This document shows positions 36,685-46,432 of a stretch of DNA of 64,000 bases, one piece after another; within the stretch, counting starts at the first letter, position 1, and each line of letters opens with the position of its first letter. The position numbers were made by a program, and so were the translations under genes. This stretch comes from an uncultured Aquimarina sp. (lineage in GTDB: Bacteria > Bacteroidota > Bacteroidia > Flavobacteriales > Flavobacteriaceae), in assembly GCA_947492105.1 (NCBI GenBank), contig CANLMN010000008.1:62001-126000 (forward strand), read 5' to 3'. The notes beneath the pieces are model-generated. The model was not told the DNA's origin. It saw nothing but the letters and a program-made list of their open reading frames with translations, and made no database searches.

Positions 36685-37233
36685 TTGAAACTAGCGCAAC
36701 AGCATATTGGGGATTTGATAGCGAAGTGTCGTGAAAACGATCAAACAGCTCAAATGGAGGTATATCAGCGCTACTACAAAGCCATGTTCAATACCTCTTT
36801 ACGCATTGTAAAAGATAGTGCTGAAGCCGAGGATTTGATGCAAGAAGCTTTTTTGACCGCTTTTACCAAACTATCTTCGCTACACAATAATGATCATTTT
36901 GGGAGTTGGCTAAAACGTATTGTGATCAATAACAGCCTAACTGCTTTAAAAAAAAAGAAAGACCATCAAGAATTTGATATGGAATTAATTGCTCAAAAAC
37001 CCACAAACACAAATGAGGATATAGACCTGCAATTACAAACTATTCAAGCACAACAATTAGTAGACACCATGAAAACGCTAAAAGACAGCTATAGCACTTC
37101 ACTATCATTATATTTTATAGAAGGATATGATTATGAAGAAATTTGCGAAATTATGGATATCACCTACTCAAATTGTAGAACACTAATATCGAGAGCCAAA
37201 GAAAGTCTGAGAAAAAAGTTAATACAACTGTAA
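36685..37233 (+). CDS. RNA polymerase ECF-type sigma factor
   Basis: 182 residues from TTG at 36685; no in-frame ATG gives the expected N-terminal helix, and the next ATG (codon 25) would remove it, so TTG is chosen. Sigma region 2 covers about 25-95 (YYKAMFNTSLRIV, DLMQEAFLTAFTKL, FGSWLKRIVINNSL). Region 4 covers about 125-180 (YFIEGYDYEEICEIMDI, NCRTLISRAKESLRKKL). ECF sigma factors redirect polymerase in response to an envelope or environmental signal. It is followed after 3 bp by a likely anti-sigma protein. Confidence 0.88.
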   Translation: MKLAQQHIGDLIAKCRENDQTAQMEVYQRYYKAMFNTSLRIVKDSAEAEDLMQEAFLTAFTKLSSLHNNDHFGSWLKRIVINNSLTALKKKKDHQEFDMELIAQKPTNTNEDIDLQLQTIQAQQLVDTMKTLKDSYSTSLSLYFIEGYDYEEICEIMDITYSNCRTLISRAKESLRKKLIQL

Positions 37234-37236
37234 CTG

Positions 37237-37809
37237 ATGAAGAAGAACGATGCCATAGAAAATCTATTCGAAAGCTTAAAAAATGAGCTAGACGTTGCTA
37301 CGCCTTCCAAAGCACATGAAACGCTATTTCTACAGAAACTACAAGAACAAAAAACTATTAAAACTATTACCCCTAGCCATATCCAAAAAACATCTTGGTC
37401 CAAATGGATATCTAGTGCTGCAACAATTACACTGCTAATCGGAATATTTTCTTATATTATATCCTATGAATCGCCTACACATGCCGATTTGGCGAGTGTA
37501 TCACCTGAATTAGAGAAGACACAATATTTTTTTACTAACCTAATTACCAAACAATTACATTCACTAGAAACTTCTACCACCCCAGATAACAAAAAATTAG
37601 TGACCGATGCTCTAAAAGCGCTAGAAGTATTGGAAATCAATTATGAAAAACTCAAAACGGATCTCGTAACTAGCGGAAATGACAAGCGTGTAATTAGCGC
37701 AATGATTCGCAATTTTCAAAAACGAATCACGTTACTAGAAAATGTTTTGAAAAACGCACAAGAAATCAACAAACTAAAAGTACGCCACTATGAAAAACAA
37801 AATATATAA
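37237..37809 (+). CDS. Probable anti-sigma factor, single-pass membrane protein
   Basis: 190 residues. A cytoplasmic N-terminal part (about 1-52) with a helix-rich, hydrophilic stretch precedes one membrane segment (about 57-75, TITLLIGIFSYIISYES); the remainder (75-190) is an extracytoplasmic helical region. It starts 3 bp after the sigma gene and overlaps the next gene by 20 bp, so the three are translated as a unit. By position and topology it is a candidate anti-sigma factor, although no known zinc motif is visible. Its activity is inferred from context. Confidence 0.6.
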   Translation: MKKNDAIENLFESLKNELDVATPSKAHETLFLQKLQEQKTIKTITPSHIQKTSWSKWISSAATITLLIGIFSYIISYESPTHADLASVSPELEKTQYFFTNLITKQLHSLETSTTPDNKKLVTDALKALEVLEINYEKLKTDLVTSGNDKRVISAMIRNFQKRITLLENVLKNAQEINKLKVRHYEKQNI

Positions 37810-38896
37810 AACCCTGTTGGTATTACTGCTAATTCCAACGGCCTTATTAGCCGATCCTGAAAAATTTAGAGGGAAGCATACCAAGGAAAAAAACATAGAG
37901 AAAGAATTTTCGGTAAACGAAGATGCCTTAATAACGATCAAAAATCGCTACGGAAATATCAATGCCACCTCATGGAATCAAGACAAAGTTCATATAGAAA
38001 TTAACATTATAGTAAACGGTGATGATGAAGATATTGTAATGGAACGCCTCAACGGAATTAATATTATTTTTGAAAATACCGCAAATATTGTTACCGCCAT
38101 TACACGGTTCGAAAACGACCACCAATCTTGGTGGAACAAAGTAAAATGCAATTGGACAAGCTCTAAAGTCAATATGGAAATAAATTACACCATAAAACTA
38201 CCTGTAACCAATAACATTGATTTTAATAATGATTATGGAAGCATCAATTTGGATCGTATAAGTGGGGATACCACCATCCATTGTGACTATGGACAAGTTA
38301 TTCTAGGAGAATTACTAGGCAAGAATAACATCTTACACTTTGACTATTCACACAATAGCTCTATCGCTTATATGCGAAAGGGCAAAATCAATGCGGATTA
38401 TTCGGATTTTGTACTGAATGATGTTGAAGCCTTGATTCTAAATGCTGATTATACCGGATCTAAAATAAAAAAAATTGGCCAACTAGAATTCAATTGTGAC
38501 TATGGCAGTCTACAGATAGATAAAGCTACATATATCAAAGGAAATGGAAACTATTTGGACACTAAAATCGGCAACGTATCTTCTAAAATTGATATCTCTT
38601 CTGATTATGGAGCCATTGTCATCAAAAAACTGAATAAATCCATAGCATCTGTAAACATCAATACAAACTATACAGGAGTACAGATAGGCTACGATCCTAG
38701 CTGTAATTTTGATTGTATTATAAAAACTTCCTATGGAGGCATCACAACGGATATCGAAACCCTACAAAAAAACAAAGAAATAACTTCAAAAAGATATGAA
38801 GGGTATTATGGCACAGACACTACCTCTAATACCATTGCGATAAGCACTAGTTACGGAAGTGTCAAATTAACCAGTCTACCTAAAATAACGGAATAA
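37790..38896 (+). CDS. DUF4097-like secreted beta-solenoid protein
   Basis: 368 residues. A signal peptide (about 1-21, LLIPTALLA) is followed by repeated beta segments with the pattern N-x-x-Y-G/D-Y-G at about 20-residue spacing: NRYGNINATSW, NDYGSINLDRI, CDYGQVILGEL, CDYGSLQIDKA, SDYGAIVIKKL, TSYGGITTD and TSYGSVKLTSL. This fits DUF4097-type adhesin-like beta-helix proteins, which are common beside sigma/anti-sigma pairs in Bacteroidota. It is likely a periplasmic or surface target of the upstream regulator pair. No sorting domain is visible. Confidence 0.75.
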   Translation: MKNKIYKTLLVLLLIPTALLADPEKFRGKHTKEKNIEKEFSVNEDALITIKNRYGNINATSWNQDKVHIEINIIVNGDDEDIVMERLNGINIIFENTANIVTAITRFENDHQSWWNKVKCNWTSSKVNMEINYTIKLPVTNNIDFNNDYGSINLDRISGDTTIHCDYGQVILGELLGKNNILHFDYSHNSSIAYMRKGKINADYSDFVLNDVEALILNADYTGSKIKKIGQLEFNCDYGSLQIDKATYIKGNGNYLDTKIGNVSSKIDISSDYGAIVIKKLNKSIASVNINTNYTGVQIGYDPSCNFDCIIKTSYGGITTDIETLQKNKEITSKRYEGYYGTDTTSNTIAISTSYGSVKLTSLPKITE

Positions 38897-39063
38897 AATG
38901 GCTCTAGAAGACATCGAACACCACAGCACATATCATTGATATAACATTATTTTTTCAAAAAAAAAATTACCGACTATCAACCGCTTATTTTTCTACGAGA
39001 AAATCAAAAACATACTACACTACTGTCTTTGATTTTGATGACTCTAACTGTCTAAAAAAGTTC

Positions 39064-39228
39064 TGATACCTGCTAAAATCTAATTGTAGGCCAAAATAAT
39101 TGAACTATTTTTTGCTAATTTAGACCATAAAATTTAGTCATACTCCTGTCTACGGTTTAATTTTATGGTGAAAAAAGTTATAAAAAGAAGCTAATTATTA
39201 GCTAGTAATTATTCTCTGAATGCTATAA
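39064..39228 (-). repeat. Dispersed intergenic repeat family A, copy 5 (inverted)
   Basis: The reverse complement matches the consensus: AGCTAATAATTAGCTTCTTT, AAAATTAAACCGTAGAC, CTAAATTTTATGGTCTAAAT, AATTATTTTGGCCTACAATT and AGCAGGTATCAG. A weaker partial copy in the opposite direction may lie at about 38950-39010. Between the DUF4097-like gene and ribB. Confidence 0.75.
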
Positions 39229-39268
39229 GTATTGCGAACTACAACTACTATTACATCAGTTAGTTTTA

Positions 39269-40426
39269 TTAATAAGATATATACTCCATAATTTCCAAGC
39301 CATATCCAATCATACCAACACGTTTTTTCTGAATGCTATTAGAGATCAATCGAACCTGCCTGATATCCAAATCATGTAAGATCTGTGCTCCGATACCAAA
39401 GTCTTTACGATCCATGGTAATTTTTGGTGGGCTCACAACGACATCGTCTGATTTTTGTGCTGTTCTCAAACTACTCAAACGACTGAGTAAATTCAGTGAT
39501 TGACTTTCTTGATTGATGAATACTACTGCACCTTTTCCATCATTATTAATCAATTGAAACATTTCATTGAGACGTTGCTCTGCACCGTTATCGGTCAAAG
39601 TTCCAAGAATATCATTATTATACAATGTCGAATTGATTCTCGTCAACACAGGCTCACTTGATTTCCAACTGCCTTTGGTAAGAGCTATATGAACTTGATC
39701 ATTTGTTGTTTGTTTGTATGCTCGCAAACGAAACTTCCCAAAACGTGTTTGAATATCAAAATCTTCTTTCTTTTCAATCAAAGAATCGTGTTGCATACGA
39801 TAGGCTACTAAATCTACTATCGATACAATTTTGAGATCAAATTTCTGAGCTACTTCTAGAAGTTGTGGTAGACGTGCCATGGTACCATCAGCATTCATAA
39901 TCTCTACAATAACTCCTGCAGGCTGACAACCAGCCAATCGTGCAAAATCAATAGCAGCCTCTGTATGCCCCGTTCGTCTCAACACCCCTCCTTCTTTGGC
40001 TTTCAGTGGAAAAATATGTCCTGGACGAGCCAGATCATCAGGTTTAGTTGATGGATCCATCAAAGCTTGAACCGTTTTTGCTCTATCCAACGCTGATATC
40101 CCAGTAGTAACACCATTTCCTTTTTGATCTACAGAGATCGTAAAAGCCGTCTCCATAGGATCTGTATTATCACCCACCATCATATTCAAATCGAGTGCCT
40201 CACATCGGTTCTCTGTTAAAGGTACACAGATCAGTCCACGACCATGTGTGGCCATAAAATTGATCATTTCTGGAGTTACTTTTTCGGCAGCCGCCAAAAA
40301 ATCTCCTTCATTCTCACGATCTTCATCATCGACAACGATTATAATTTCGCCTGCTCTAATTGCAGCAATAGCTTCTTCTATTCTATTGAGTTTAATTTTG
40401 GACAAGTTAGTATTGGCATTTGCCAT
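39269..40426 (-). CDS. ribB: 3,4-dihydroxy-2-butanone-4-phosphate synthase with degenerate GTP cyclohydrolase II domain
   Basis: 385 residues. Residues about 8-215 are RibB, with all hallmarks: [31 protein letters not shown] and [12 protein letters not shown]; it makes the four-carbon unit of riboflavin. Residues about 222-385 have the RibA fold ([40 protein letters not shown]), but the zinc-binding cysteines and most catalytic residues of GTP cyclohydrolase II are missing: the expected SEC.TGD.FGS..CDCG block reads as [17 protein letters not shown]. So the second half probably has no cyclohydrolase activity, and a separate RibA must exist elsewhere. It converges with the DUF4097-like gene. 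Confidence 0.93.
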   Translation of the reverse strand: MANANTNLSKIKLNRIEEAIAAIRAGEIIIVVDDEDRENEGDFLAAAEKVTPEMINFMATHGRGLICVPLTENRCEALDLNMMVGDNTDPMETAFTISVDQKGNGVTTGISALDRAKTVQALMDPSTKPDDLARPGHIFPLKAKEGGVLRRTGHTEAAIDFARLAGCQPAGVIVEIMNADGTMARLPQLLEVAQKFDLKIVSIVDLVAYRMQHDSLIEKKEDFDIQTRFGKFRLRAYKQTTNDQVHIALTKGSWKSSEPVLTRINSTLYNNDILGTLTDNGAEQRLNEMFQLINNDGKGAVVFINQESQSLNLLSRLSSLRTAQKSDDVVVSPPKITMDRKDFGIGAQILHDLDIRQVRLISNSIQKKRVGMIGYGLEIMEYISY

Positions 40427-40522
40427 AAAAAATGTTTTGAATTTATTCTTGTTCTAATCTCTAAAATGATTTGAATTTCTTCTGCAAACCTACTTCTGTT
40501 ATACAAAGATACCCCAAATACA

Positions 40523-41986
40523 TCACTTTATAATTTTCTTATCCTGTTTTGAAAAGAAGTTTTTTATCCCTGCAAATAGCCCTCCGAGACTAATTAATCC
40601 CAAATCTCTAGTGGCACGATACGTCAAAAATATTCCGAGAGGCAAAATAATTAATGTTGATAACCAAGAAGCGATAAAAGGTGATATACTACCATCCTCT
40701 GCACTATTCTTGGCAAAAATTCCAATAAAGTGATAGGACAGAAAAAAACCTATTGCTACAACCATTGGTAGTCCCATCCCTCCTTTTCGGATAATAGCTC
40801 CTAATGGTGCACCAACAAAAAACAAGATAAAACAGGCAATTCCTAACACATATTTTTCATGCAAGGAGATCTCGAACTTATTAAGGCGTGCCTCCTTGCT
40901 TCTATATTCCCTATTCTTGGCATCTAGATTATTGATCACCGAATTTGTAGAATTTATAGCAATTTCTAAAATACCTACTTGTTGATCGGGAGTATAGTTG
41001 TTCAAAAACACAGGATTAGGCTCTGGTATACAAACTGTATCTTCATCTTTTTTTATAATATCCTTGATATATTTATCCATATCGACCAAACCACTACGTC
41101 GATAAAAATTATTTCCAAAATCCTTGAGGTTTTTGGTATATGATACGCTAAAAGAATCTATATCCTTCCTAAGTTCCTTGATATTCAGCATATTTCTTTT
41201 TCGAGAAATACTTTCTTCTGACAAGTCGACATTCCCAAGATCAGAAAGATCCATATTAATCCTGTATTCCTTGAAATAACTTTTTGCAAATGGTTTTCGT
41301 TTACGTTTTTTATAATTAGTTGGATTTATATCGTTGTAATAATTCCCATCAAACAATACGAGTGATAGCAAATCAGACTTTTCACTCCCAATGAGCTCCC
41401 CTCTTGTCGCATTAATAACGGTAAAACTTCCATTATTACCAGAAAGAGATTGTTTATGGATAATTACATCTTTGAGATATTGATCATTATCACCATATTT
41501 TTCAGACACTTTGATATTAAAATCTCCTACTTCATTAAACCGATTTTCTGTTATCGCTCTAGCGGGCTTTAATTGTACAATATTTTTGCGCAAGTTGGTG
41601 AATTTCTTTTCAGAATACGGGATCACGTTGTTGGCAAAGAAAAAAGCAGTTACACTCAATAAAAGAATAAAAACAGTAAGACTCCTCATAGCTCGTTGCA
41701 AGGAAATACCCGATGATTTCATTGCTGCAAACTCATAGTTCTCTGCAAAATTCCCAAAAGTCATTATTGAAGTAAGCAGTATGGATAACGGTAAGACTAG
41801 CGGTACTAATCGTGGCGACACTAGTACTAAAAATTTGAAAATAACAGTAATCTCCAAATCTTTACCTGCCAACTCTGAGATAAACAACCAAATAGTTTGC
41901 AATAAAAAAATAAACATCAATATGATGAATACTGAAAAGAATGTTTTCAGAAAACTAAATAATATATAACGATCTAGTACCTTCAA
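40523..41986 (-). CDS. LptF/LptG-family permease
   Basis: 487 residues. Three membrane segments open the chain (about 12-32, 50-72 and 97-117) and three close it (about 383-403, 410-430 and 438-458), with a large periplasmic beta-jellyroll domain between, the layout of LptF and LptG. These proteins pull lipopolysaccharide from the inner membrane to the Lpt bridge. Motifs include FVLVSPRLVPLVLPLSILL and GAPLGAIIRKGGMG. In Bacteroidota usually two such genes exist; this one lies directly after the lolA-like gene (10 bp). Confidence 0.88.
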   Translation of the reverse strand: MKVLDRYILFSFLKTFFSVFIILMFIFLLQTIWLFISELAGKDLEITVIFKFLVLVSPRLVPLVLPLSILLTSIMTFGNFAENYEFAAMKSSGISLQRAMRSLTVFILLLSVTAFFFANNVIPYSEKKFTNLRKNIVQLKPARAITENRFNEVGDFNIKVSEKYGDNDQYLKDVIIHKQSLSGNNGSFTVINATRGELIGSEKSDLLSLVLFDGNYYNDINPTNYKKRKRKPFAKSYFKEYRINMDLSDLGNVDLSEESISRKRNMLNIKELRKDIDSFSVSYTKNLKDFGNNFYRRSGLVDMDKYIKDIIKKDEDTVCIPEPNPVFLNNYTPDQQVGILEIAINSTNSVINNLDAKNREYRSKEARLNKFEISLHEKYVLGIACFILFFVGAPLGAIIRKGGMGLPMVVAIGFFLSYHFIGIFAKNSAEDGSISPFIASWLSTLIILPLGIFLTYRATRDLGLISLGGLFAGIKNFFSKQDKKIIK

Positions 41987-41996
41987 TTTCTAAAAC

Positions 41997-42635
41997 TTAA
42001 TCGATGCGATTGATATAATAATTTGCATACTTTGATGCATCAAATGTAAACAGCGTTTCCGATAGCGGTTGGTTTGTTTTAAAATTTTGAACCGTTATGG
42101 TAATCCTTGTTCCATTCTGTTGAGTTTGAATCAACTTATAAATATGTTTGGTTTGACGATCCACGCCCAACAAAATTTCTTTCATCTCATTTTTTTGAGC
42201 ATCAATAGGAATGAGTTTTACATATTGAATTTTTCTACCTTTAACATCTTGTGTTATGTCCCATTTATACCGAAACCCTTTTTCATAAAACGTAAGCATC
42301 TTTGAAGGCGTAATACTGTTCTCACTGTTCTCATCTTGACTGGAGATATTAATCTCTTCATCTTCTGGAATTATTACATGTAGTTTTTTACCGTCATATA
42401 ATTGTGTGGTACCCATGATATTAAGACGATATTTATTCCCGAGAAGCGCTACATCGCCTCGAGTTTCTTGATTCACATCTTCTACCTCATTAACCAGTGC
42501 ATATTTGAAATCAATACTAATATTATCATAGCTTCGCACTTTTTGCGAAACCTCGTTTAACAACTTCTTAGCGTCTTGTGCTTGGGCAGCAAAAATACTT
42601 CCCACAATAGTTAACATTACAAATATTTTTCTCAT
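41997..42635 (-). CDS. LolA-like outer-membrane lipoprotein carrier
   Basis: 212 residues. A signal peptide (MRKIFVMLTIVGSIFAAQAQ) is followed by the LolA fold: beta strands around a hydrophobic cavity, with SIDFKYALVNEV, GKKLHVIIPEDEEINI and YEKGFRYKWDITQD. LolA carries lipoproteins across the periplasm from LolCDE; Bacteroidota lack a clear LolB, so the acceptor is not settled. The LptF/G gene follows after 10 bp. A TATTTTTG box is present 28 bp upstream of its start. Confidence 0.85.
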   Translation of the reverse strand: MRKIFVMLTIVGSIFAAQAQDAKKLLNEVSQKVRSYDNISIDFKYALVNEVEDVNQETRGDVALLGNKYRLNIMGTTQLYDGKKLHVIIPEDEEINISSQDENSENSITPSKMLTFYEKGFRYKWDITQDVKGRKIQYVKLIPIDAQKNEMKEILLGVDRQTKHIYKLIQTQQNGTRITITVQNFKTNQPLSETLFTFDASKYANYYINRID

Positions 42636-42663
42636 ATTTTTTTTCTAAAAATGCGCCAATGGT

Positions 42664-42671
42664 CAAAAATA
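42664..42671 (-). promoter_or_regulatory. Possible -7 element for the LolA-like gene
   Basis: TATTTTTG on the minus strand matches TAnnTTTG, 28 bp upstream of the start codon. No clear -33 TTG at the usual spacing. Confidence 0.35.
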
Positions 42672-42740
42672 CTAATCACTAAGCACATGCTATTATTTTT
42701 AAGACATTTATTTTTAAAGCGATCAAACTTTTTTTAAAAA

Positions 42741-42850
42741 AACTCACTATAAAAATATTTCTTTACTCAATTTTGAAATCCTCCATATTCCAAAACACTC
42801 TTATGAAATATGAAAAAACACTTGAATTAACTCAAAAGTAAAGGACTTTC
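42741..42850 (+). repeat. Dispersed intergenic repeat family C, copy 4
   Basis: Compare 20288: CTCACTATAAAAAT, CAATTTTGAAATC, TTATGAAATATGAAAAAACAC. Downstream of ftsK. Similarity is moderate. Confidence 0.4.
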
Positions 42851-42886
42851 ATTTGAACAAAGAAAGTCTTAGTCTTTTTTATCTAA

Positions 42887-45391
42887 TTATTCGTTTGCGA
42901 GTAAATGCTCCAAAGCTACTAAATCGGTCACTAATACTTGTCTAGCCTTACTTCCTTCAAAAGACCCTACAATACCAGCAGCTTCCATTTGGTCAATAAT
43001 CCTCCCAGCACGATTATATCCCAATTTTAATTTTCGTTGTAATAAAGAAGCCGAGCCTTGTTGTGCTATAACAATAATCTCAGCTGCTTCTCTAAACAAT
43101 TTATCTCGATCACTTACATTTACATCAAGACTTGTGCCACTATCTTCTCCTACAAACTCTGGAAGCAAATATGCTTCGGGATAGGCCTTTTGCAAACCTA
43201 TAAATTCTGTGATCTTTTCTACCTCTGGTGTATCTACAAAAGCACATTGGATCCGAACCAAATCATTTCCTTGGGTATACAACATATCCCCTCTACCGAT
43301 TAATTGATCAGCGCCTTGGCTATCCAAAATTGTTCTAGAATCAATTTTGGAAGTTACTCGAAACGCGATACGTGCTGGGAAATTAGCTTTGATAATACCT
43401 GTAATTACATTAACTGAAGGTCGTTGCGTTGCGATAATTAGATGAATACCAATCGCACGAGCTAACTGCGCCAAACGTGCAATAGGAGTTTCTACTTCTT
43501 TTCCCGCCGTCATAATTAGATCTGCAAACTCATCAACTACCAAAATGATATACGGCAAAAATTTGTGTCCGTTTTCTGGATTCAATTTACGCGCTTTGAA
43601 TTTGGCATTATACTCTTTGAGATTACGCACCATTGCATCTTTGAGCAAATCATAGCGTGCATCCATCTCTACGCATAATGAGTTCAGAGTATTAATCACC
43701 TTTGCATTATCTGTGATAATTGCCTCTTCGTTATCTGGTAATTTTGCCAAATAATGGCGTTCAATTTTATTAAAAAGTGTGAGTTCTACTTTTTTGGGAT
43801 CTACCAAAACAAACTTCACTTCTGCGGGATGTTTTTTATACAACAAGGATGTCAAAATAGCGTTAAGTCCAACAGACTTCCCTTGTCCAGTTGCTCCTGC
43901 CATCAAGAGATGTGGCATCTTTGCCAAATCCACAATAAAAGTTTCGTTAGAAATTGTTTTACCTAATGACAAGGGTAATTCCATTTCTGCTTTTTGGAAT
44001 TTTTGAGAAGCAATAACCGATCGCATAGAAACAATGGTCGATTTTTTATTTGGCACCTCTATACCTATGGTCCCTTTGCCAGGAATCGGTGCTATGATAC
44101 GAATACCTAGTGCAGAAAGTGACAATGCAATATCATCTTCTAGATTTTTAATTTTAGAGATACGGATACCCGCTTCTGGAACGATCTCGTATAATGTTAC
44201 TGTAGGACCAACAGTGGCTTTGATCTGCGCTATTTCTATTTTGTAATTTTTGAGCGTCTCTACAATCCTATTCTTATTTTCCTCAAGCTCTCCTTGATCT
44301 ATCGTTATGCTACTCGTATTTCCGGTATAATCCTTGAGTAGTTCAATAGAAGGAAATTGATAACTTCCTAACTCCAAGGTTGGATCGAATTCTCCAAAGT
44401 CTGCGACCAATTTGGCACTCAAATTCTCGATAACTTCTTCCTCTTCTACCGCTGGTTTCACCTCCATAGCAACATCATCGGGATTTTCTACAGACCCTAT
44501 AATAATTTTTTCTTCTTCCTGCGCTTTTTCTTCTTCTTCATCTCCAATTTTGGAGTGTTTTGAAATTGTCGGTTCTAATCCATCGAAATAATTTTGGAAA
44601 TCTGAAATTGCACCAGATTCTGGTTGAATCGTTGACGGTTTTACATTTATTTCTTTTTCTACAATTGGCTTCTTATGTGCATCAGCATTGACTTTTTGAT
44701 CATTAGCAACTACCGAATCATCATAATCTCCTGCATTTTTATCTTGGGTATCGTAGGAGTCTACTATTTTCTTTTTGGTTGTAGCAAAGAATGTACTCAT
44801 ACTATCTGGTGTAATTCGCAGTCGCAACACCATATAGATTATTACAAAAAATGCCAATAATAGCGCTGTCCCCAAAAACCCTAAAAAGTCTTGTAAATAA
44901 TCATTGACTTCAAAACCAATCGTACCTCCCAAGAGATCGTTTTTTTCTTGAAAGAAACCTAGAAATACGGAATTCCATATCATAAGTAAGAGTCCCCAAA
45001 ACCAATAGCCTTTGAGTTTTTGACTTACTGTATCAAAAAACAAAAAACCTCCAGTTATCGCAATAAGTATTGGTATTGCTAGTGACGGAACCCCGAATCC
45101 TTTAAAAATAAAAAAGTTACTGATCCATGCCCCGAACTTACTCATCCAGTTCTTGACCACCACTTCTCTATTTCCAAATTGTGTAAGTGCGCTCTGATCG
45201 GCTTCCCAGGTAAGAAAAAACGAAATAAAGGCAAAAAACATTCCAATGCCTAAAAAGAACAAAAAGCTTCCAAAAATAATTTTTTGCTGTTTTGATAGCA
45301 AAAATATTTTTTTCTTTTCTTTTGGAGTTGTACTTGTTGTCTCTGACTTCTTTGGTGATGTCTTTTTGGTTGCAATCTTTTTTTTTGCCAT
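42887..45391 (-). CDS. ftsK: FtsK/SpoIIIE DNA translocase
   Basis: 834 residues. Four N-terminal membrane segments (about 32-60, 92-113, 125-150 and 166-187) lead to an acidic linker (about 220-330), then the RecA-like motor with Walker A GATGQGKSVG, Walker B LVVDEFADL and the FtsK motif ATQRPSVNVITGIIKANFP. The C-terminal gamma domain (about 770-834, LLQRKLKLGYNRAGRIIDQME) binds orientation sequences. FtsK coordinates chromosome dimer resolution with division. It is preceded by dgkA on the same strand after 71 bp. Confidence 0.96.
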   Translation of the reverse strand: MAKKKIATKKTSPKKSETTSTTPKEKKKIFLLSKQQKIIFGSFLFFLGIGMFFAFISFFLTWEADQSALTQFGNREVVVKNWMSKFGAWISNFFIFKGFGVPSLAIPILIAITGGFLFFDTVSQKLKGYWFWGLLLMIWNSVFLGFFQEKNDLLGGTIGFEVNDYLQDFLGFLGTALLLAFFVIIYMVLRLRITPDSMSTFFATTKKKIVDSYDTQDKNAGDYDDSVVANDQKVNADAHKKPIVEKEINVKPSTIQPESGAISDFQNYFDGLEPTISKHSKIGDEEEEKAQEEEKIIIGSVENPDDVAMEVKPAVEEEEVIENLSAKLVADFGEFDPTLELGSYQFPSIELLKDYTGNTSSITIDQGELEENKNRIVETLKNYKIEIAQIKATVGPTVTLYEIVPEAGIRISKIKNLEDDIALSLSALGIRIIAPIPGKGTIGIEVPNKKSTIVSMRSVIASQKFQKAEMELPLSLGKTISNETFIVDLAKMPHLLMAGATGQGKSVGLNAILTSLLYKKHPAEVKFVLVDPKKVELTLFNKIERHYLAKLPDNEEAIITDNAKVINTLNSLCVEMDARYDLLKDAMVRNLKEYNAKFKARKLNPENGHKFLPYIILVVDEFADLIMTAGKEVETPIARLAQLARAIGIHLIIATQRPSVNVITGIIKANFPARIAFRVTSKIDSRTILDSQGADQLIGRGDMLYTQGNDLVRIQCAFVDTPEVEKITEFIGLQKAYPEAYLLPEFVGEDSGTSLDVNVSDRDKLFREAAEIIVIAQQGSASLLQRKLKLGYNRAGRIIDQMEAAGIVGSFEGSKARQVLVTDLVALEHLLANE

Positions 45392-45462
45392 AAATACTGA
45401 AACGTTTCTCTAGAAACTTAAACGAAATTTTATATAAATATGATATAAATCTCTACTAACCG

Positions 45463-45831
45463 TCAAATAAAATAAGGAACGTAAATTATCAAGCCTGTAA
45501 TAGCTGCAGTGATTGCAGCAATGAATACCGCTCCAGCAGCCACATCCTTTATATATCCTATTTTTGTATGAAAATCAGGATGTACAAAATCAGCAATACC
45601 TTCTGCAGCGGTATTTAATCCTTCTATGCTTATTACTAGCCCGATGGCAAAAATCTGAAACATCCATTCTGTCGGAGTTATTCCAATATAAAAACCAAGT
45701 AGCACCATCAAACCTGCTACAACAGATTGCACTTGTATACTTGGCTCAGTACTAATAAGAATCCATGCTCCCTTAAGAGCATACTTACCTCCTCGTAATC
45801 TCCCCTCTAAAAAAGACATTTTCTTTGGCAT
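45463..45831 (-). CDS. dgkA: Diacylglycerol/undecaprenol kinase
   Basis: 122 residues, the usual small DgkA. Three membrane segments (about 32-52, 57-75 and 99-120) hold the kinase motif EGLNTAAEGIADFV and KDVAAGAVFIA. The Gram-negative form phosphorylates diacylglycerol, the related form undecaprenol; either recycles lipid carriers used in wall and lipopolysaccharide synthesis. It shares one base with tpx, so the pair is co-translated. Confidence 0.93.
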   Translation of the reverse strand: MPKKMSFLEGRLRGGKYALKGAWILISTEPSIQVQSVVAGLMVLLGFYIGITPTEWMFQIFAIGLVISIEGLNTAAEGIADFVHPDFHTKIGYIKDVAAGAVFIAAITAAITGLIIYVPYFI

Positions 45832-46331
45832 TATCCCAAGCTTTTAATAGCAGCGTCATAATCTGGTTCTTCTGCAATTTCTGAAACTTGCTGACTGTAA
45901 CGTACCACTCCTTCTTCATCCAAAACAACAACTGCACGAGAATGCAATCCTTCTAGTGGTCCATTTGTTATAGTCAATTGATAATCTTTTCCAAATGCTC
46001 CTGTTTTAAAGTCAGATAATGTTTCGACAGAATCCAATCCCTCTGCTCCACAAAAACGTGCCATAGCAAATGGAAGATCTCTAGATACACATACCACCTT
46101 GGTATTTTCCAAATCCCCAGCCATCTTATTAAAAGCTCTGGTAGAGGCTGCACATACACCAGTATCAATAGATGGAAAAATATTGAGTACTACTCGTTGC
46201 CCTTTGTAATCACTCAATGATTTTTCTGTTAAATCAGGAGTAACCAACTTAAATTCCGGTGCTTTGTTACCCGAAACAGGTAACTCACCCATTGTACTTA
46301 TTTCATTACCCTGTAATGTTATTGTTGCCAT
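45831..46331 (-). CDS. tpx: Thiol peroxidase
   Basis: 166 residues, typical atypical-2-Cys peroxiredoxin Tpx. The peroxidatic Cys60 sits in PSIDTGVCAASTRAF and the resolving Cys94 in ARFCGAEGL. The enzyme reduces peroxides with thioredoxin, a gene for which lies 0.3 kb away on the same strand (46671-46985). It shares one base with dgkA. No anomalies. Confidence 0.95.
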   Translation of the reverse strand: MATITLQGNEISTMGELPVSGNKAPEFKLVTPDLTEKSLSDYKGQRVVLNIFPSIDTGVCAASTRAFNKMAGDLENTKVVCVSRDLPFAMARFCGAEGLDSVETLSDFKTGAFGKDYQLTITNGPLEGLHSRAVVVLDEEGVVRYSQQVSEIAEEPDYDAAIKSLG

Positions 46332-46432
46332 ACTTGTTGTTTTTCAGTTTAAGATTTATTGTGTTTGTTAAAAATACTAAGAATCCATGATTAGACACTA
46401 GAAAAATAAATAAAAATATACACATTTTTATT

